Of a DNA stretch of 38,107 nucleotides, positions 7,458 through 14,605 are shown piece by piece. Position numbers and translations under genes: made by a program. A model generated the notes under the pieces. It saw only the letters and a program-made list of their open reading frames with translations. It was not told the origin of the DNA and searched no databases. This stretch comes from an uncultured Porphyromonadaceae bacterium (lineage in GTDB: Bacteria; Bacteroidota; Bacteroidia; Bacteroidales; Muribaculaceae), in NCBI GenBank assembly GCA_946414395.1, contig CAMKOE010000024.1:1-38107 (forward strand), written 5' to 3'. How positions within the stretch are numbered: the first letter of the stretch is position 1; each line of letters begins with the position of its first letter.

Positions 7458-8879
7458 TCACTCGGGAGTCATGACAATCTCGAGCATGTGGCCTGTTGCC
7501 ACCAGTTCGCGGGCAAAGGCTGAGATGTCCTCGGCAGTGAGGGACTTGATGAACGGCACGTCGTCCTGGTCGATGTCAACCTCACCGGTCGAGGCATAGT
7601 GCTGGAGGGTACGTACCCATTTCCAGTCACCGGTCTTGTTCTTGTAATTTTCACGGGACTGGATCATCTCCTTCTTGAACTCTTCAATGCTGGCCTCATC
7701 GATGTGCTCACAGGCTTTTTCCATCTCCTCCTTCAGGATGTGGACTGCCTCGTCGGCAAATTCTGGCTTGACGGTGACAAAGGCGTGTACCTCGGTGAAC
7801 GGTCTGTCACCTTCCAGGTAATGCTGGTGGTTGCCTCCCACGGGGTGATAGGCATCGCCGTTGTCCACTCTGATCCTTTCGCGGTGCCGTTCAAACTTGA
7901 GGTAGTCGCTCAAGAACCTCGCCTTGATCTCATTCTCATCGCTATATGGAATCTGGGTGTTGATCCACCTGATGTTGATCGAGGCTCGGGGAGTCTCCAT
8001 CTTGTGGGTGAAGTGGCAGATGACGTCCCGCTGGGGGCGGGTTGTGACGTTGACCCAATTGGACTTTACGCCCTTCTGGGCTGGTAGCGAGGCGATGTAT
8101 CGCTCGATGAGTGGGCGGATAGTCGCCTCGTCCACTGGGCCGACGATGACAAAGGTATAGCCTGCGGCATTGGCAGTGCGCTCCCTGGCAATCTCGAGGA
8201 TGCGGTCATAGTTGAGCCGTGCTATATCGGTTGACTTGAAGATCTTGTAGCGCCAGTTGTGGTCATACAAGACACTCATGATGGAGTCCATAAACACATT
8301 CTCCTGGAAAAACAGGTTATCTGTTGCCTGCTCGTCCTCCTTGAGTTCCTTCTCCATGGCCTGGATGAGCGTGTCGTAGTTATTCTTGTCCATGGTCACA
8401 TCGGTGAACTGCAGGTATATGAGTTGGAACAGGGTCTCCAAATCCTTGACCGGTGAGTTGCCGTCCACACGGTCTTCATAGGTATCCATGAACTGGTTAA
8501 CCTCTATTTTATTGTCCGCGAAGTTCTGTGTCCACTCATTGTTGCGGCCCGCCCATCTCCACCGGCTGAAGACAGTGTTGAACTGTTCGCAATTGGCCCA
8601 GTCCTTCTCGCCATAGAGCGAACTGCCACCGCGCTGAGTTGCGGTAATCATGACCTCATCCAGCCCTGAATCGGTGGGCTTGAACAGCACTCGCACGCCA
8701 TTACTCAACTCCAGGTCCTTGGCGCCCAGCGCTTCAATACTGCTTTCCTTGACGATTTTCCCCTTCTTGGGCAATTTGGAGATCAATGACTTTTGCACTA
8801 CGTTATCGGCCATCATCACGTTGGCACTCAATACTGCCGTCAATAGCAGCAGTGCAATGATAAAACTCTTTATTTTCAT
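7458..8879 (-). CDS. Stand-alone C-terminal half of an M16-family peptidase, secreted
   Basis: The 473-aa protein has its own signal peptide (residues 1 to about 24) and then reads like the second half of a PqqL-type M16 protein: LELSNGVRVLFKPTDSGLDE, GGSSLYGEKDW, and a second M16 inactive-type domain with FVIVGPVDEATIRPLIERYIASLP. Full M16B proteins of this type are about 930 aa, and the zinc HxxEH motif belongs to the missing N-terminal half. No HxxEH is present here and none is encoded in the 249 nt upstream. It may be a partner for a separate catalytic subunit, or a truncated gene that gained a signal peptide by internal deletion. It ends at the convergent hairpin 7362-7417. Confidence 0.82.
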   Translation of the reverse strand: MKIKSFIIALLLLTAVLSANVMMADNVVQKSLISKLPKKGKIVKESSIEALGAKDLELSNGVRVLFKPTDSGLDEVMITATQRGGSSLYGEKDWANCEQFNTVFSRWRWAGRNNEWTQNFADNKIEVNQFMDTYEDRVDGNSPVKDLETLFQLIYLQFTDVTMDKNNYDTLIQAMEKELKEDEQATDNLFFQENVFMDSIMSVLYDHNWRYKIFKSTDIARLNYDRILEIARERTANAAGYTFVIVGPVDEATIRPLIERYIASLPAQKGVKSNWVNVTTRPQRDVICHFTHKMETPRASINIRWINTQIPYSDENEIKARFLSDYLKFERHRERIRVDNGDAYHPVGGNHQHYLEGDRPFTEVHAFVTVKPEFADEAVHILKEEMEKACEHIDEASIEEFKKEMIQSRENYKNKTGDWKWVRTLQHYASTGEVDIDQDDVPFIKSLTAEDISAFARELVATGHMLEIVMTPE

Positions 8880-8952
8880 AGTCGTGACGGTTTAATGGAT
8901 AATAATAATCTCATTCTGGGGCAGGAAGGCAGTGCTTCCCGCTTGGTTGATG

Positions 8953-8985
8953 CAAAAGTAAAGCACAACTCACATGGAAGTCAAT
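8953..8985 (-). promoter_or_regulatory. Promoter of the M16-half gene
   Basis: On the minus strand TACTTTTG (8960-8953) matches TAnnTTTG; ATTG (8985-8982) lies 21 nt upstream as a weak -33. The implied leader is about 65 nt. The rest of 8986-9128 is AT-rich and I see no gene in it. Confidence 0.6.
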
Positions 8986-9128
8986 TTTTTTGCCCGGAAA
9001 AATGCAGATTGTCTATTTTCTTTACACTATATCGTCAAATTATTTTACACTCATGTATATATTCCTTGGATAGAATTGTAATTATAGTATTTATTGTTAT
9101 CCTTTTTTATGTTTTATGGACTTGACCG

Positions 9129-11150
9129 TTAGAAGTCGAAGCCCAGGGAGATGTAGGGATAGACCTTGTGGGTGAAGTTGCTCCAACTCAGCGAGGCACC
9201 CAGCGGGCCGACGATGCTGTTGTAGCAGTAGCCGAGTTGTGCGCCCCAGATGGGCTTGCGGTCGAAGATATGGCCCAGTTTGTCGTTCTGCTCGGCGACT
9301 TGGCCCTTGACGATGAGGTAGTGCTCCTGGAACACGCGCTGCTGCAACCTGAGTCCAGCAACGAGCAGTTTGCTGTCCATGACATGGCAGTGGCCAAAGC
9401 CCGCAAAGGGCAGTTGCTGCGGGTAGTAGATGCCGAAGCGGTTGCCTCCCATCATATTGGCTGCAGTGGCGGGAACTCCCTTGCCGAACATCAGTCGGCC
9501 ATAGACCATGGGCTGCACGTGGGTCGTGCGTGAGAGCGGCACGGTCATGCGCCAGTGGGCCGTCACCTCGCTCAAGCCGGTGTGGCCCTTCCACCGGGCA
9601 AAGTTGTCGGTAATGTAGGCATAGGAGACGTCGGCACGCATACCCTTCTGGGTGAAGTACCAGTTGTCCTCGGTGTTGTATTGGGCCCGGGCGTGGTAAC
9701 TGAAGTAGTATTCATTCTTGCAGAAGTTGCTGCGGCTCCAGGCATTGCTCAGCACATCATAGTTGCGGTAGTAGTCCCACGCGATGCCCAGGTCCAGGTT
9801 CACGTTGAGGGCGTCGAGTGAGAGCAGGGTGGCATTGGCCCGCTGGTAGAAGGACAGCAGGTTATCGCTACGGTGATCGCACTGGTAGAGATTGACGTCG
9901 TTGTGCCAGATCTCGTAGGACAGGCCGATGCGCCGGTGTGGCCTGATGCTGGTGCTCCATTCCAGGCGCCCCATGGTGCGCTTGCCCAGCCTGAGTGTCA
10001 GGTCCAGTTGATGATCCAGGCGGTTGCCGAAGTAGTAGGTCGCGCCAATCTGGGCGGCCACCAGTTCCTCGTTGTCGTAGCGTGCGCCCAGGCTCACCTT
10101 GATGGTGTTGCGGGCATTTTCCTCGTTGGCGAGTTGGGCGGCCTCGTCCTTCTCGATATCGCTCAGGTGGATGATGCTGTAGTCGGGACGATAGTCGTCG
10201 GGCACGCCGGCTTTCCGCTTGAGCGCCTTGATGGACTCCATCTGGGCCCGGGCGGCATTCTCGCCGCGCGAGATCAGGTTGCGGATGGCCGAGCGATAGA
10301 AGTCGGCCGCCGAGTATCCCCTGGTGGGAACATGGATGACCAGATCGCAGAGTTTCTCGTTATCATTGATGCGCTGGTGGATGTCGGCACCGATGGAGCG
10401 CTCCAGGATGTCCGAGAAGGAGAAGTAGTTGTTGTTGATGCCCAGGTCGGTCACGACACCGATGACGATGTCGGCACCCATCTTGCGGGCCAGGTCGGCC
10501 GGGAAGTTGTTCTTGGTGCCGCCGTCAACCAGCACATAGGGCTCCATCCTCACGGGGGCAAACACGCCTGGCACAGCCATACTCGCACGGATCGAAGTGG
10601 CCAGGGAGCCATGGTCGAGCACTACCTCGCTGTCGGTGACCAGGTCGGTGGCTACACAGCCAAAGGGGCGCGGCAGCGACTTGAAGTCGATGTTATCACT
10701 CTGGCGCAGGTATTGGCGCAGGGTGTTCTCGATGTTGGTGCCGCGTATCAGGCCTCCAGCCAGCGAGTCCTTGCTGTGGTCGAGGAAGATGCGGTAGTCC
10801 AGCAGGTAGATGTTCTGACGCTCTCGCTCGTCAAGGGTCTGGTTTCTCATCGACAATCGGTCGCGCAGCATGTCGCCCCAGTCGATGCCGTTGATAAAGG
10901 TTTCGATGTCGGTCGCATCATATCCCACGGCATACAGGCCGCCGATGATGGCACCCATCGAGGTGCCGGTCACCATGTCGATGGGTATTCCGGCCTCTTC
11001 CAGCACCTTGAGGGCTCCGATGTGTATGGTTCCTAACGCGCCGCCACCACACAGGACAACGGCAACCTTCTTGCGCTCTTGAAGTGCTGGCTGGGCCACG
11101 ATACCAAGGGCCGTCAGTAACAAGAGCAGTATGGATAAGGCTCTTTTCAT
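9129..11150 (-). CDS. Patatin-like phospholipase with C-terminal outer-membrane barrel
   Basis: The 673-aa protein has a signal peptide (residues 1-20), a patatin domain (about 27-320) with the Gly-rich oxyanion loop GGGALG (35-40), nucleophile Ser64 in GTSMG, and catalytic Asp209 in VDGGTKNNFPA. The C-terminal half (about 340-673) is rich in alternating aromatic strands and ends in Phe (YISLGFDF), the signature of a BAM-inserted beta barrel. This two-part design is the RssA/PlpD-like patatin-barrel seen widely in Bacteroidota. It would hydrolyse (phospho)lipids at the outer membrane. The usual Arg/Lys of GGGxRG is Leu39 here, which is worth noting. Divergent from rfbB. Confidence 0.9.
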   Translation of the reverse strand: MKRALSILLLLLTALGIVAQPALQERKKVAVVLCGGGALGTIHIGALKVLEEAGIPIDMVTGTSMGAIIGGLYAVGYDATDIETFINGIDWGDMLRDRLSMRNQTLDERERQNIYLLDYRIFLDHSKDSLAGGLIRGTNIENTLRQYLRQSDNIDFKSLPRPFGCVATDLVTDSEVVLDHGSLATSIRASMAVPGVFAPVRMEPYVLVDGGTKNNFPADLARKMGADIVIGVVTDLGINNNYFSFSDILERSIGADIHQRINDNEKLCDLVIHVPTRGYSAADFYRSAIRNLISRGENAARAQMESIKALKRKAGVPDDYRPDYSIIHLSDIEKDEAAQLANEENARNTIKVSLGARYDNEELVAAQIGATYYFGNRLDHQLDLTLRLGKRTMGRLEWSTSIRPHRRIGLSYEIWHNDVNLYQCDHRSDNLLSFYQRANATLLSLDALNVNLDLGIAWDYYRNYDVLSNAWSRSNFCKNEYYFSYHARAQYNTEDNWYFTQKGMRADVSYAYITDNFARWKGHTGLSEVTAHWRMTVPLSRTTHVQPMVYGRLMFGKGVPATAANMMGGNRFGIYYPQQLPFAGFGHCHVMDSKLLVAGLRLQQRVFQEHYLIVKGQVAEQNDKLGHIFDRKPIWGAQLGYCYNSIVGPLGASLSWSNFTHKVYPYISLGFDF

Positions 11151-11172
11151 GCGAGTTTTTTTTAATAATCCA

Positions 11173-11180
11173 CAAATTTA
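11173..11180 (-). promoter_or_regulatory. -7 box for the patatin-barrel gene
   Basis: TAAATTTG on the minus strand (11180-11173) matches TAnnTTTG and lies 22 nt before the start at 11150. It is only 13 nt from the oppositely oriented box of rfbB, so the two polymerases would compete. No clear -33 was found. Confidence 0.5.
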
Positions 11181-11193
11181 CATCATTTTTTGC

Positions 11194-11201
11194 TACCTTT
11201 G
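11194..11201 (+). promoter_or_regulatory. -7 box for rfbB
   Basis: TACCTTTG matches TAnnTTTG exactly and lies 27 nt before ATG 11229. The -33 region is weak. It is back-to-back with the patatin promoter at 11173-11180. Confidence 0.6.
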
Positions 11202-11228
11202 CGCAATAACTAGTAAAATGATTGCAAG

Positions 11229-12428
11229 ATGAAGACTTATCTCGTGACAGGAGCCGCCGGCTTCATTGGCTCAAACTTTGTGAAATACATCCTCGACAAG
11301 TATGGCGACAACATCGAGGTCATCATCCTCGATGCCTTGACCTATGCTGGCAACTTGGCCTCGATCAAGACGGAAATCGAGCGCTCTAACGTCACCTTTG
11401 TCCGTGGCGACGTGCGAGACCGCGAACTGGTCCAGGGCATCATGCGGGACAACGATGTGGATTACATCGTCAACTTTGCCGCCGAGAGCCACGTGGACCG
11501 CAGCATCACCAATCCGCGCCTGTTCCTTGAAGTGAACATCCTCGGCACCCAGAATATGCTCGACTGCGCTCGTGAGGCATGGTTCACGGGTAAGGATGCC
11601 CAGGGACGCAACACATACGCTCCCGGCAAGAAATACCTCCAGATCTCGACCGACGAGGTCTATGGCTCGCTCAGCAAGGACTATGACGAGCCTCACCCGC
11701 TCGAGGTGAGCGACGACGTGAGGGAAGTCATCGAGGGCCGCACCGACCTCAAGACCTACGGCCGCCAGTTCTTCACCGAGGAGACCCCGCTGGCACCCCG
11801 CTCGCCCTACTCGGCCAGCAAGACCAGTGCCGACCTCATCACCATGGCCTATCACGAGACCTACGGCCTGCCTGTCAACATCACCCGTTGCAGCAACAAC
11901 TACGGCCCATATCATTTCCCCGAGAAACTCATCCCGCTCATCATCAAGAACATCCTTGAGGGCAAGAAACTGCCCGTGTATGGCAAGGGCGAGAACGTGC
12001 GCGACTGGCTCTACGTCGAGGACCACTGCAAGGGCATCGACCTGGTGCTGCGCCAGGGCACCGTCGGTGAGGTGTACAACATCGGCGGCTTCAACGAGGA
12101 GAGCAATATCAACATCGTCAAGCAAGTCATCGCCATCATCGCCCGCATCATGCGCGAGGAGCCCCGCTACCAGCAACTGTTGAAGTGTGACCTTGACGTG
12201 ATCAACGATAATCTCATCGAGTTTGTCACCGACCGTCCCGGCCACGACATGCGATACGCCATCGACCCCAGCAAGATTGCGCGCGAGTTGGGTTGGTACC
12301 CCGAGACCCCCTTCACCGTGGGCATCGAGAAGACCATCCGCTGGAATCTCGACCATCAGCCCTGGGTGCAGAGTGTCACCAGCGGCGACTACCAGCGCTA
12401 CTATGAGGAAATGTACGGCAATCGGTAA
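11229..12428 (+). CDS. rfbB: dTDP-glucose 4,6-dehydratase
   Basis: The 399-aa extended short-chain dehydrogenase starts MKTYLVTGAAGFIGSNFV with the NAD-binding GxxGxxG. It has STDEVYGSL (Asp142, Glu143, the dehydratase acid/base pair), and SPYSASKTSADL with the Tyr194-x3-Lys198 dyad. It makes dTDP-4-keto-6-deoxyglucose for O-antigen or capsule sugars. It is somewhat longer than the enterobacterial enzyme (about 360 aa), as in other Bacteroidales, with an insert at about 150-180. No rfbA, rfbC or rfbD lies beside it, so it is a solitary copy. It is followed directly by REP-like palindromes. Confidence 0.94.
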   Translation: MKTYLVTGAAGFIGSNFVKYILDKYGDNIEVIILDALTYAGNLASIKTEIERSNVTFVRGDVRDRELVQGIMRDNDVDYIVNFAAESHVDRSITNPRLFLEVNILGTQNMLDCAREAWFTGKDAQGRNTYAPGKKYLQISTDEVYGSLSKDYDEPHPLEVSDDVREVIEGRTDLKTYGRQFFTEETPLAPRSPYSASKTSADLITMAYHETYGLPVNITRCSNNYGPYHFPEKLIPLIIKNILEGKKLPVYGKGENVRDWLYVEDHCKGIDLVLRQGTVGEVYNIGGFNEESNINIVKQVIAIIARIMREEPRYQQLLKCDLDVINDNLIEFVTDRPGHDMRYAIDPSKIARELGWYPETPFTVGIEKTIRWNLDHQPWVQSVTSGDYQRYYEEMYGNR

Positions 12429-12434
12429 AAAGCC

Positions 12435-12455
12435 TGTCGAGGCCTAGCCTCGACA
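12435..12455. repeat. REP-like palindrome, TCGAGGC family
   Basis: TGTCGAGGC, a 3-nt centre and GCCTCGACA form a perfect 9-bp dyad 7 nt after the rfbB stop. A related dyad (TTCGAGGC-TCT-GCCTCGAA) occurs at 18441-18459, also just after a stop codon. Confidence 0.6.
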
Positions 12456-12461
12456 CAGAGG

Positions 12462-12501
12462 ACCGGCCTGACGCGCGACTTCTATCGCGCGTCAGGCCGG
12501 T
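12462..12501. repeat. 17-bp perfect inverted repeat after rfbB
   Basis: ACCGGCCTGACGCGCGA (12462-12478) pairs with TCGCGCGTCAGGCCGGT (12485-12501) over a 6-nt loop. It may terminate rfbB and the convergent RAYT gene. The right arm alone recurs at 13544-13560 on the other side of the RAYT gene, which makes it part of the REP cassette. Confidence 0.75.
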
Positions 12502-12531
12502 TCACTGTGCCATGGCTCAGCCATGGCCATT
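12485..12531 (+). repeat. REP cassette copy 1
   Basis: TCGCGCGTCAGGCCGGT, a 7-nt spacer, then the palindrome GCCATGGCTCAGCCATGGC (12509-12527) and CATT. Copy 2 is at 13544-13591; the two differ mainly in 4-5 bases after GGT. The RAYT stop codon (12517-12519) lies inside this palindrome. Confidence 0.8.
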
Positions 12532-13488
12532 GTGGCAGGCGATGTCACGTGCCATGTCGTTGAGGTCATTGCACTGCTGGCGGCTGATGGTGCGATGGTC
12601 GTTGTGATGAGGCCATGGGGCGAGAAGGAGCAGTTTGCCGTTGGCACAGGCATCAAATCGTTTTCCTCCGGGCTTGGCCAGTGGAGCGAATCCGTTTTCC
12701 AGCAGGATAATAACCGGGTACCCATGATCAAATGCGGCCCGCATGATAGTTTTCTCGCCAGGACTGATGCTGGGCGAGACGAGCACGGCACCCTCTCTGG
12801 CCAATGCCAGATAATGCTGGCAATAGCGATTGATGTCTTCCTGGGTGAGGCGGCGTGAACATTTCACAGCCACGCGTTGTGGCGCATCAAGCAGGAAAAT
12901 GTTGCCCAGGGCTGCAAAATTATGCCCAGCGGCATGCACGTTGTGCTGCACGCTGAACAAGCGTGGCTGCGATCGCTTGATGGCAAGTCGTCTGGGGTTG
13001 TCCTGGAGGTACCCCTTCAAGCGCGGCAGTTGGTCTTTATGATCGATGATGCGGTCATTATATCCCGTTTCCCATAGCGCGGGCAAGTCGTTATCGGCCA
13101 TGAGTTGCCTGTAAATGCGGTTGCATGCCACTTTGAATCCATTGATCACTGTCCCCAGGTGCACGGGAATTGGTTTCTTGACAAAGATGATGAAATGGAG
13201 GTGGTCGGGCATGGGCTGGGCGCCCCAGATGTCGATGTCCGGGTAGAACCGGGGAATGTCGTGCAAGGCTTCAATGACGGCTTTGCCCAATGGGTAGGGA
13301 GAGAAAACCGCCGTCTGGGTGGTACCGTTGCCTGTCACCGTGCCAAGCAAGGGGCGGCGTTGATCAACCACGAGCGTGATCATATAGATGCAACGGCCAT
13401 GGTAGTCATGCCCCACACGCCGCCGCTTCATGGATGGCCTCAACTCCCCGGCCCACTGCTTTTTCTTCAAGAACTCATCCTGGTTCAT
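12517..13488 (-). CDS. REP-associated tyrosine transposase (RAYT, HUH/Y1) with extra C-terminal domain
   Basis: The 323-aa product has a Y1 transposase domain (about residues 25-172) with the HUH motif His96-Leu-His98 in MPDHLHFIIF. It also has the RAYT-type run WETGYNDRII, and Tyr160 in GYLQDNP, which aligns with the catalytic Tyr of E. coli TnpA-REP (in DYIYINP, from memory). Residues about 190-323 are extra: LGNIFLLDAPQRVAVKCS, VLVSPSISPGEK, YPVIILLENGF and KLLLLAPWPHHN suggest a Rossmann/DprA-like fold. Such RAYTs excise and move REP single strands; the role of the second domain is unknown. The start may be ATG 13488, 7 nt from a -7 box, or the internal ATG 13431. Confidence 0.85.
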   Translation of the reverse strand: MNQDEFLKKKQWAGELRPSMKRRRVGHDYHGRCIYMITLVVDQRRPLLGTVTGNGTTQTAVFSPYPLGKAVIEALHDIPRFYPDIDIWGAQPMPDHLHFIIFVKKPIPVHLGTVINGFKVACNRIYRQLMADNDLPALWETGYNDRIIDHKDQLPRLKGYLQDNPRRLAIKRSQPRLFSVQHNVHAAGHNFAALGNIFLLDAPQRVAVKCSRRLTQEDINRYCQHYLALAREGAVLVSPSISPGEKTIMRAAFDHGYPVIILLENGFAPLAKPGGKRFDACANGKLLLLAPWPHHNDHRTISRQQCNDLNDMARDIACHNGHG

Positions 13489-13495
13489 CGCCAGG

Positions 13496-13527
13496 CAAAG
13501 TTACAGCCCCACAGCGAGAATGACAAG
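13496..13527 (-). promoter_or_regulatory. Promoter of the RAYT gene, almost touching its start codon
   Basis: TAACTTTG on the minus strand (13503-13496) matches TAnnTTTG, with CTTG (13527-13524) 20 nt upstream. Only 7 nt separate the box from ATG 13488, so the mRNA would be leaderless or nearly so, unless ATG 13431 is the real start. Confidence 0.55.
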
Positions 13528-13543
13528 AAAAAGTCAAGAAAAA

Positions 13544-13591
13544 TCGCGCGTCAGGCCGGTCCCCCTGTGCCATGGCTCAGCCATGGCCATT
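13544..13591 (+). repeat. REP cassette copy 2
   Basis: TCGCGCGTCAGGCCGGT (13544-13560), CCCCCTGT, then GCCATGGCTCAGCCATGGC (13569-13587) and CATT. It is in the same orientation as copy 1, but lacks the left stem arm that precedes copy 1. Confidence 0.8.
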
Positions 13592-13613
13592 AGTGAAAAA
13601 ATGCCTCACAATG

Positions 13614-13645
13614 GTTGTGGAAATTGGAATTGTGGATTACCTTTG
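13614..13645 (+). promoter_or_regulatory. Promoter of the 75-aa unknown gene
   Basis: GTTG (13614-13617), 20 nt, TACCTTTG (13638-13645). The box is exact and the -33 is 3 of 4. The leader to ATG 13677 is about 25 nt. Confidence 0.65.
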
Positions 13646-13676
13646 CCCGGTAATAACAATAATGTCTTTTCTTGCT

Positions 13677-13904
13677 ATGAAATATCGTGTGGTTTTTGAA
13701 TATCAGAGTGAGGACGGCGCGATGAGCGACGTGTATAACTGCCGCGACAAGCAACAAGCGCTTGACAAGTTTGCCGAGTTGCGCGACAGCCTCGAGCATG
13801 TCGCCGATGCCGCAGCCAGTCAGGTCATTGATGAGCCTGACCACTACAGCGTCATCAACCGCGAGGCTGGCATCATGGCCTATGTGCGCTTGCTTGAAGG
13901 CTAG
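13677..13904 (+). CDS. Small conserved-looking protein of unknown function
   Basis: The 75-aa product starts MKYRVVFEYQSEDG and reads as a beta-hairpin, then a helix (RDKQQALDKFAELRDSLEHVADAAA), then a strand pair ending YVRLLEG. I do not recognise a family. ATG 13677 was chosen because it lies 31 nt after an exact -7 box; an in-frame ATG at 13662 is possible, while ATG 13572 lies inside the REP cassette and upstream of the promoter. Its TAG stop interlocks with the TAG stop of the convergent response regulator within CTAG (13901-13904). No signal peptide or membrane segment. Confidence 0.72.
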   Translation: MKYRVVFEYQSEDGAMSDVYNCRDKQQALDKFAELRDSLEHVADAAASQVIDEPDHYSVINREAGIMAYVRLLEG

Positions 13905-14605
13905 TCGCTGGTGAGGAGTTTGTAGCCGATGCCGCGCACGTTGACGATGCGCAGCGATGGGTCTTGGCCCAGGCGATGGCGTAACTTGGTGATGAACACG
14001 TGCAGGCTCTTGTTGTTGAAGAAACTGTCGTCGCCCCACAACTCCAGCAACAGCGACTGCGAGGTGACCACTTCGCTGGGGTGCAGGCACAGGCGCCGCA
14101 GGATTTCACTCTCACGGTAGGACAGTTCGGTACGGTTGCCCGTGGGCACATGGGTCAGCCGCTGGACAACGGCATCAAACAGGTATTGGCCGATTGTGAA
14201 GCGCTCGGCCTCAACAGGCTGTTGTGTGACGGTGCAGGCGCGGCCCAGCAATGCCTTGATGCGCACAATGAGTTCCTGCATCCCGAAAGGCTTCTTCAGG
14301 TAATCGTTGGCCCCCATCTCAAAACCATGAACCACGTCGTTAACCGCCGATCGCGCCGTCAGGAAGATGACGGGCGTCTGCTGGTCGCTCTTGCGGATGC
14401 GGCGCACGAGTTCATAGCCGTCCATCCGGGGCATCATCACGTCGGCCACGAGCACATCGGGCTTGTGGTCATCAAAGAGCCTGAGTGCCTGCTCTCCATC
14501 GTCAGCCACGGTGACATGGAAGCCTTGGCCATCCAGCGTGTCCTTGATGATCATTGCCAGGGTTCGCTCGTCCTCGGCCAGCAATATGTTGATTGTCTCG
14601 CTCAT
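13901..14605 (-). CDS. OmpR/PhoB-family response regulator
   Basis: The 234-aa protein has a receiver domain with acidic pair Glu11-Asp12, phospho-acceptor Asp55 (VADVMMPRMDG), Thr83 and Lys105. The C-terminal winged helix (about 135-232) contains LSYRESEILRRLCLHPSEVV and a Trans_reg_C ending VRGIGYKL. It binds DNA when phosphorylated by the overlapping kinase. Its ATG overlaps the kinase stop as ATGA, so the two are translationally coupled. The divergent barrel gene at 16202 is the obvious candidate target, by position only. Confidence 0.93.
   Translation of the reverse strand: MSETINILLAEDERTLAMIIKDTLDGQGFHVTVADDGEQALRLFDDHKPDVLVADVMMPRMDGYELVRRIRKSDQQTPVIFLTARSAVNDVVHGFEMGANDYLKKPFGMQELIVRIKALLGRACTVTQQPVEAERFTIGQYLFDAVVQRLTHVPTGNRTELSYRESEILRRLCLHPSEVVTSQSLLLELWGDDSFFNNKSLHVFITKLRHRLGQDPSLRIVNVRGIGYKLLTSD

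Larger units (their letters stand above)
12435..13591. mobile_element. REP/RAYT unit (transposase gene bracketed by REP-like cassettes)
   Basis: An HUH/Y1 transposase gene lies between two directly repeated, palindrome-containing cassettes (12485-12531 and 13544-13591). This is the arrangement of a RAYT gene with its cognate REPs. Boundaries are approximate, and no target-site duplication was identified. Confidence 0.6.

Noticed and set aside
9873-11036. 387-codon frame antisense to the patatin gene
   Set aside because: The sense strand has signal peptide, Ser/Asp dyad and barrel end; the antisense frame has no family features.
12462-13591. Possible CRISPR array or IS element ends
   Set aside because: Only two copies about 1 kb apart with a transposase gene between; no regular spacers, and no IS-type terminal inverted repeats or target duplication.
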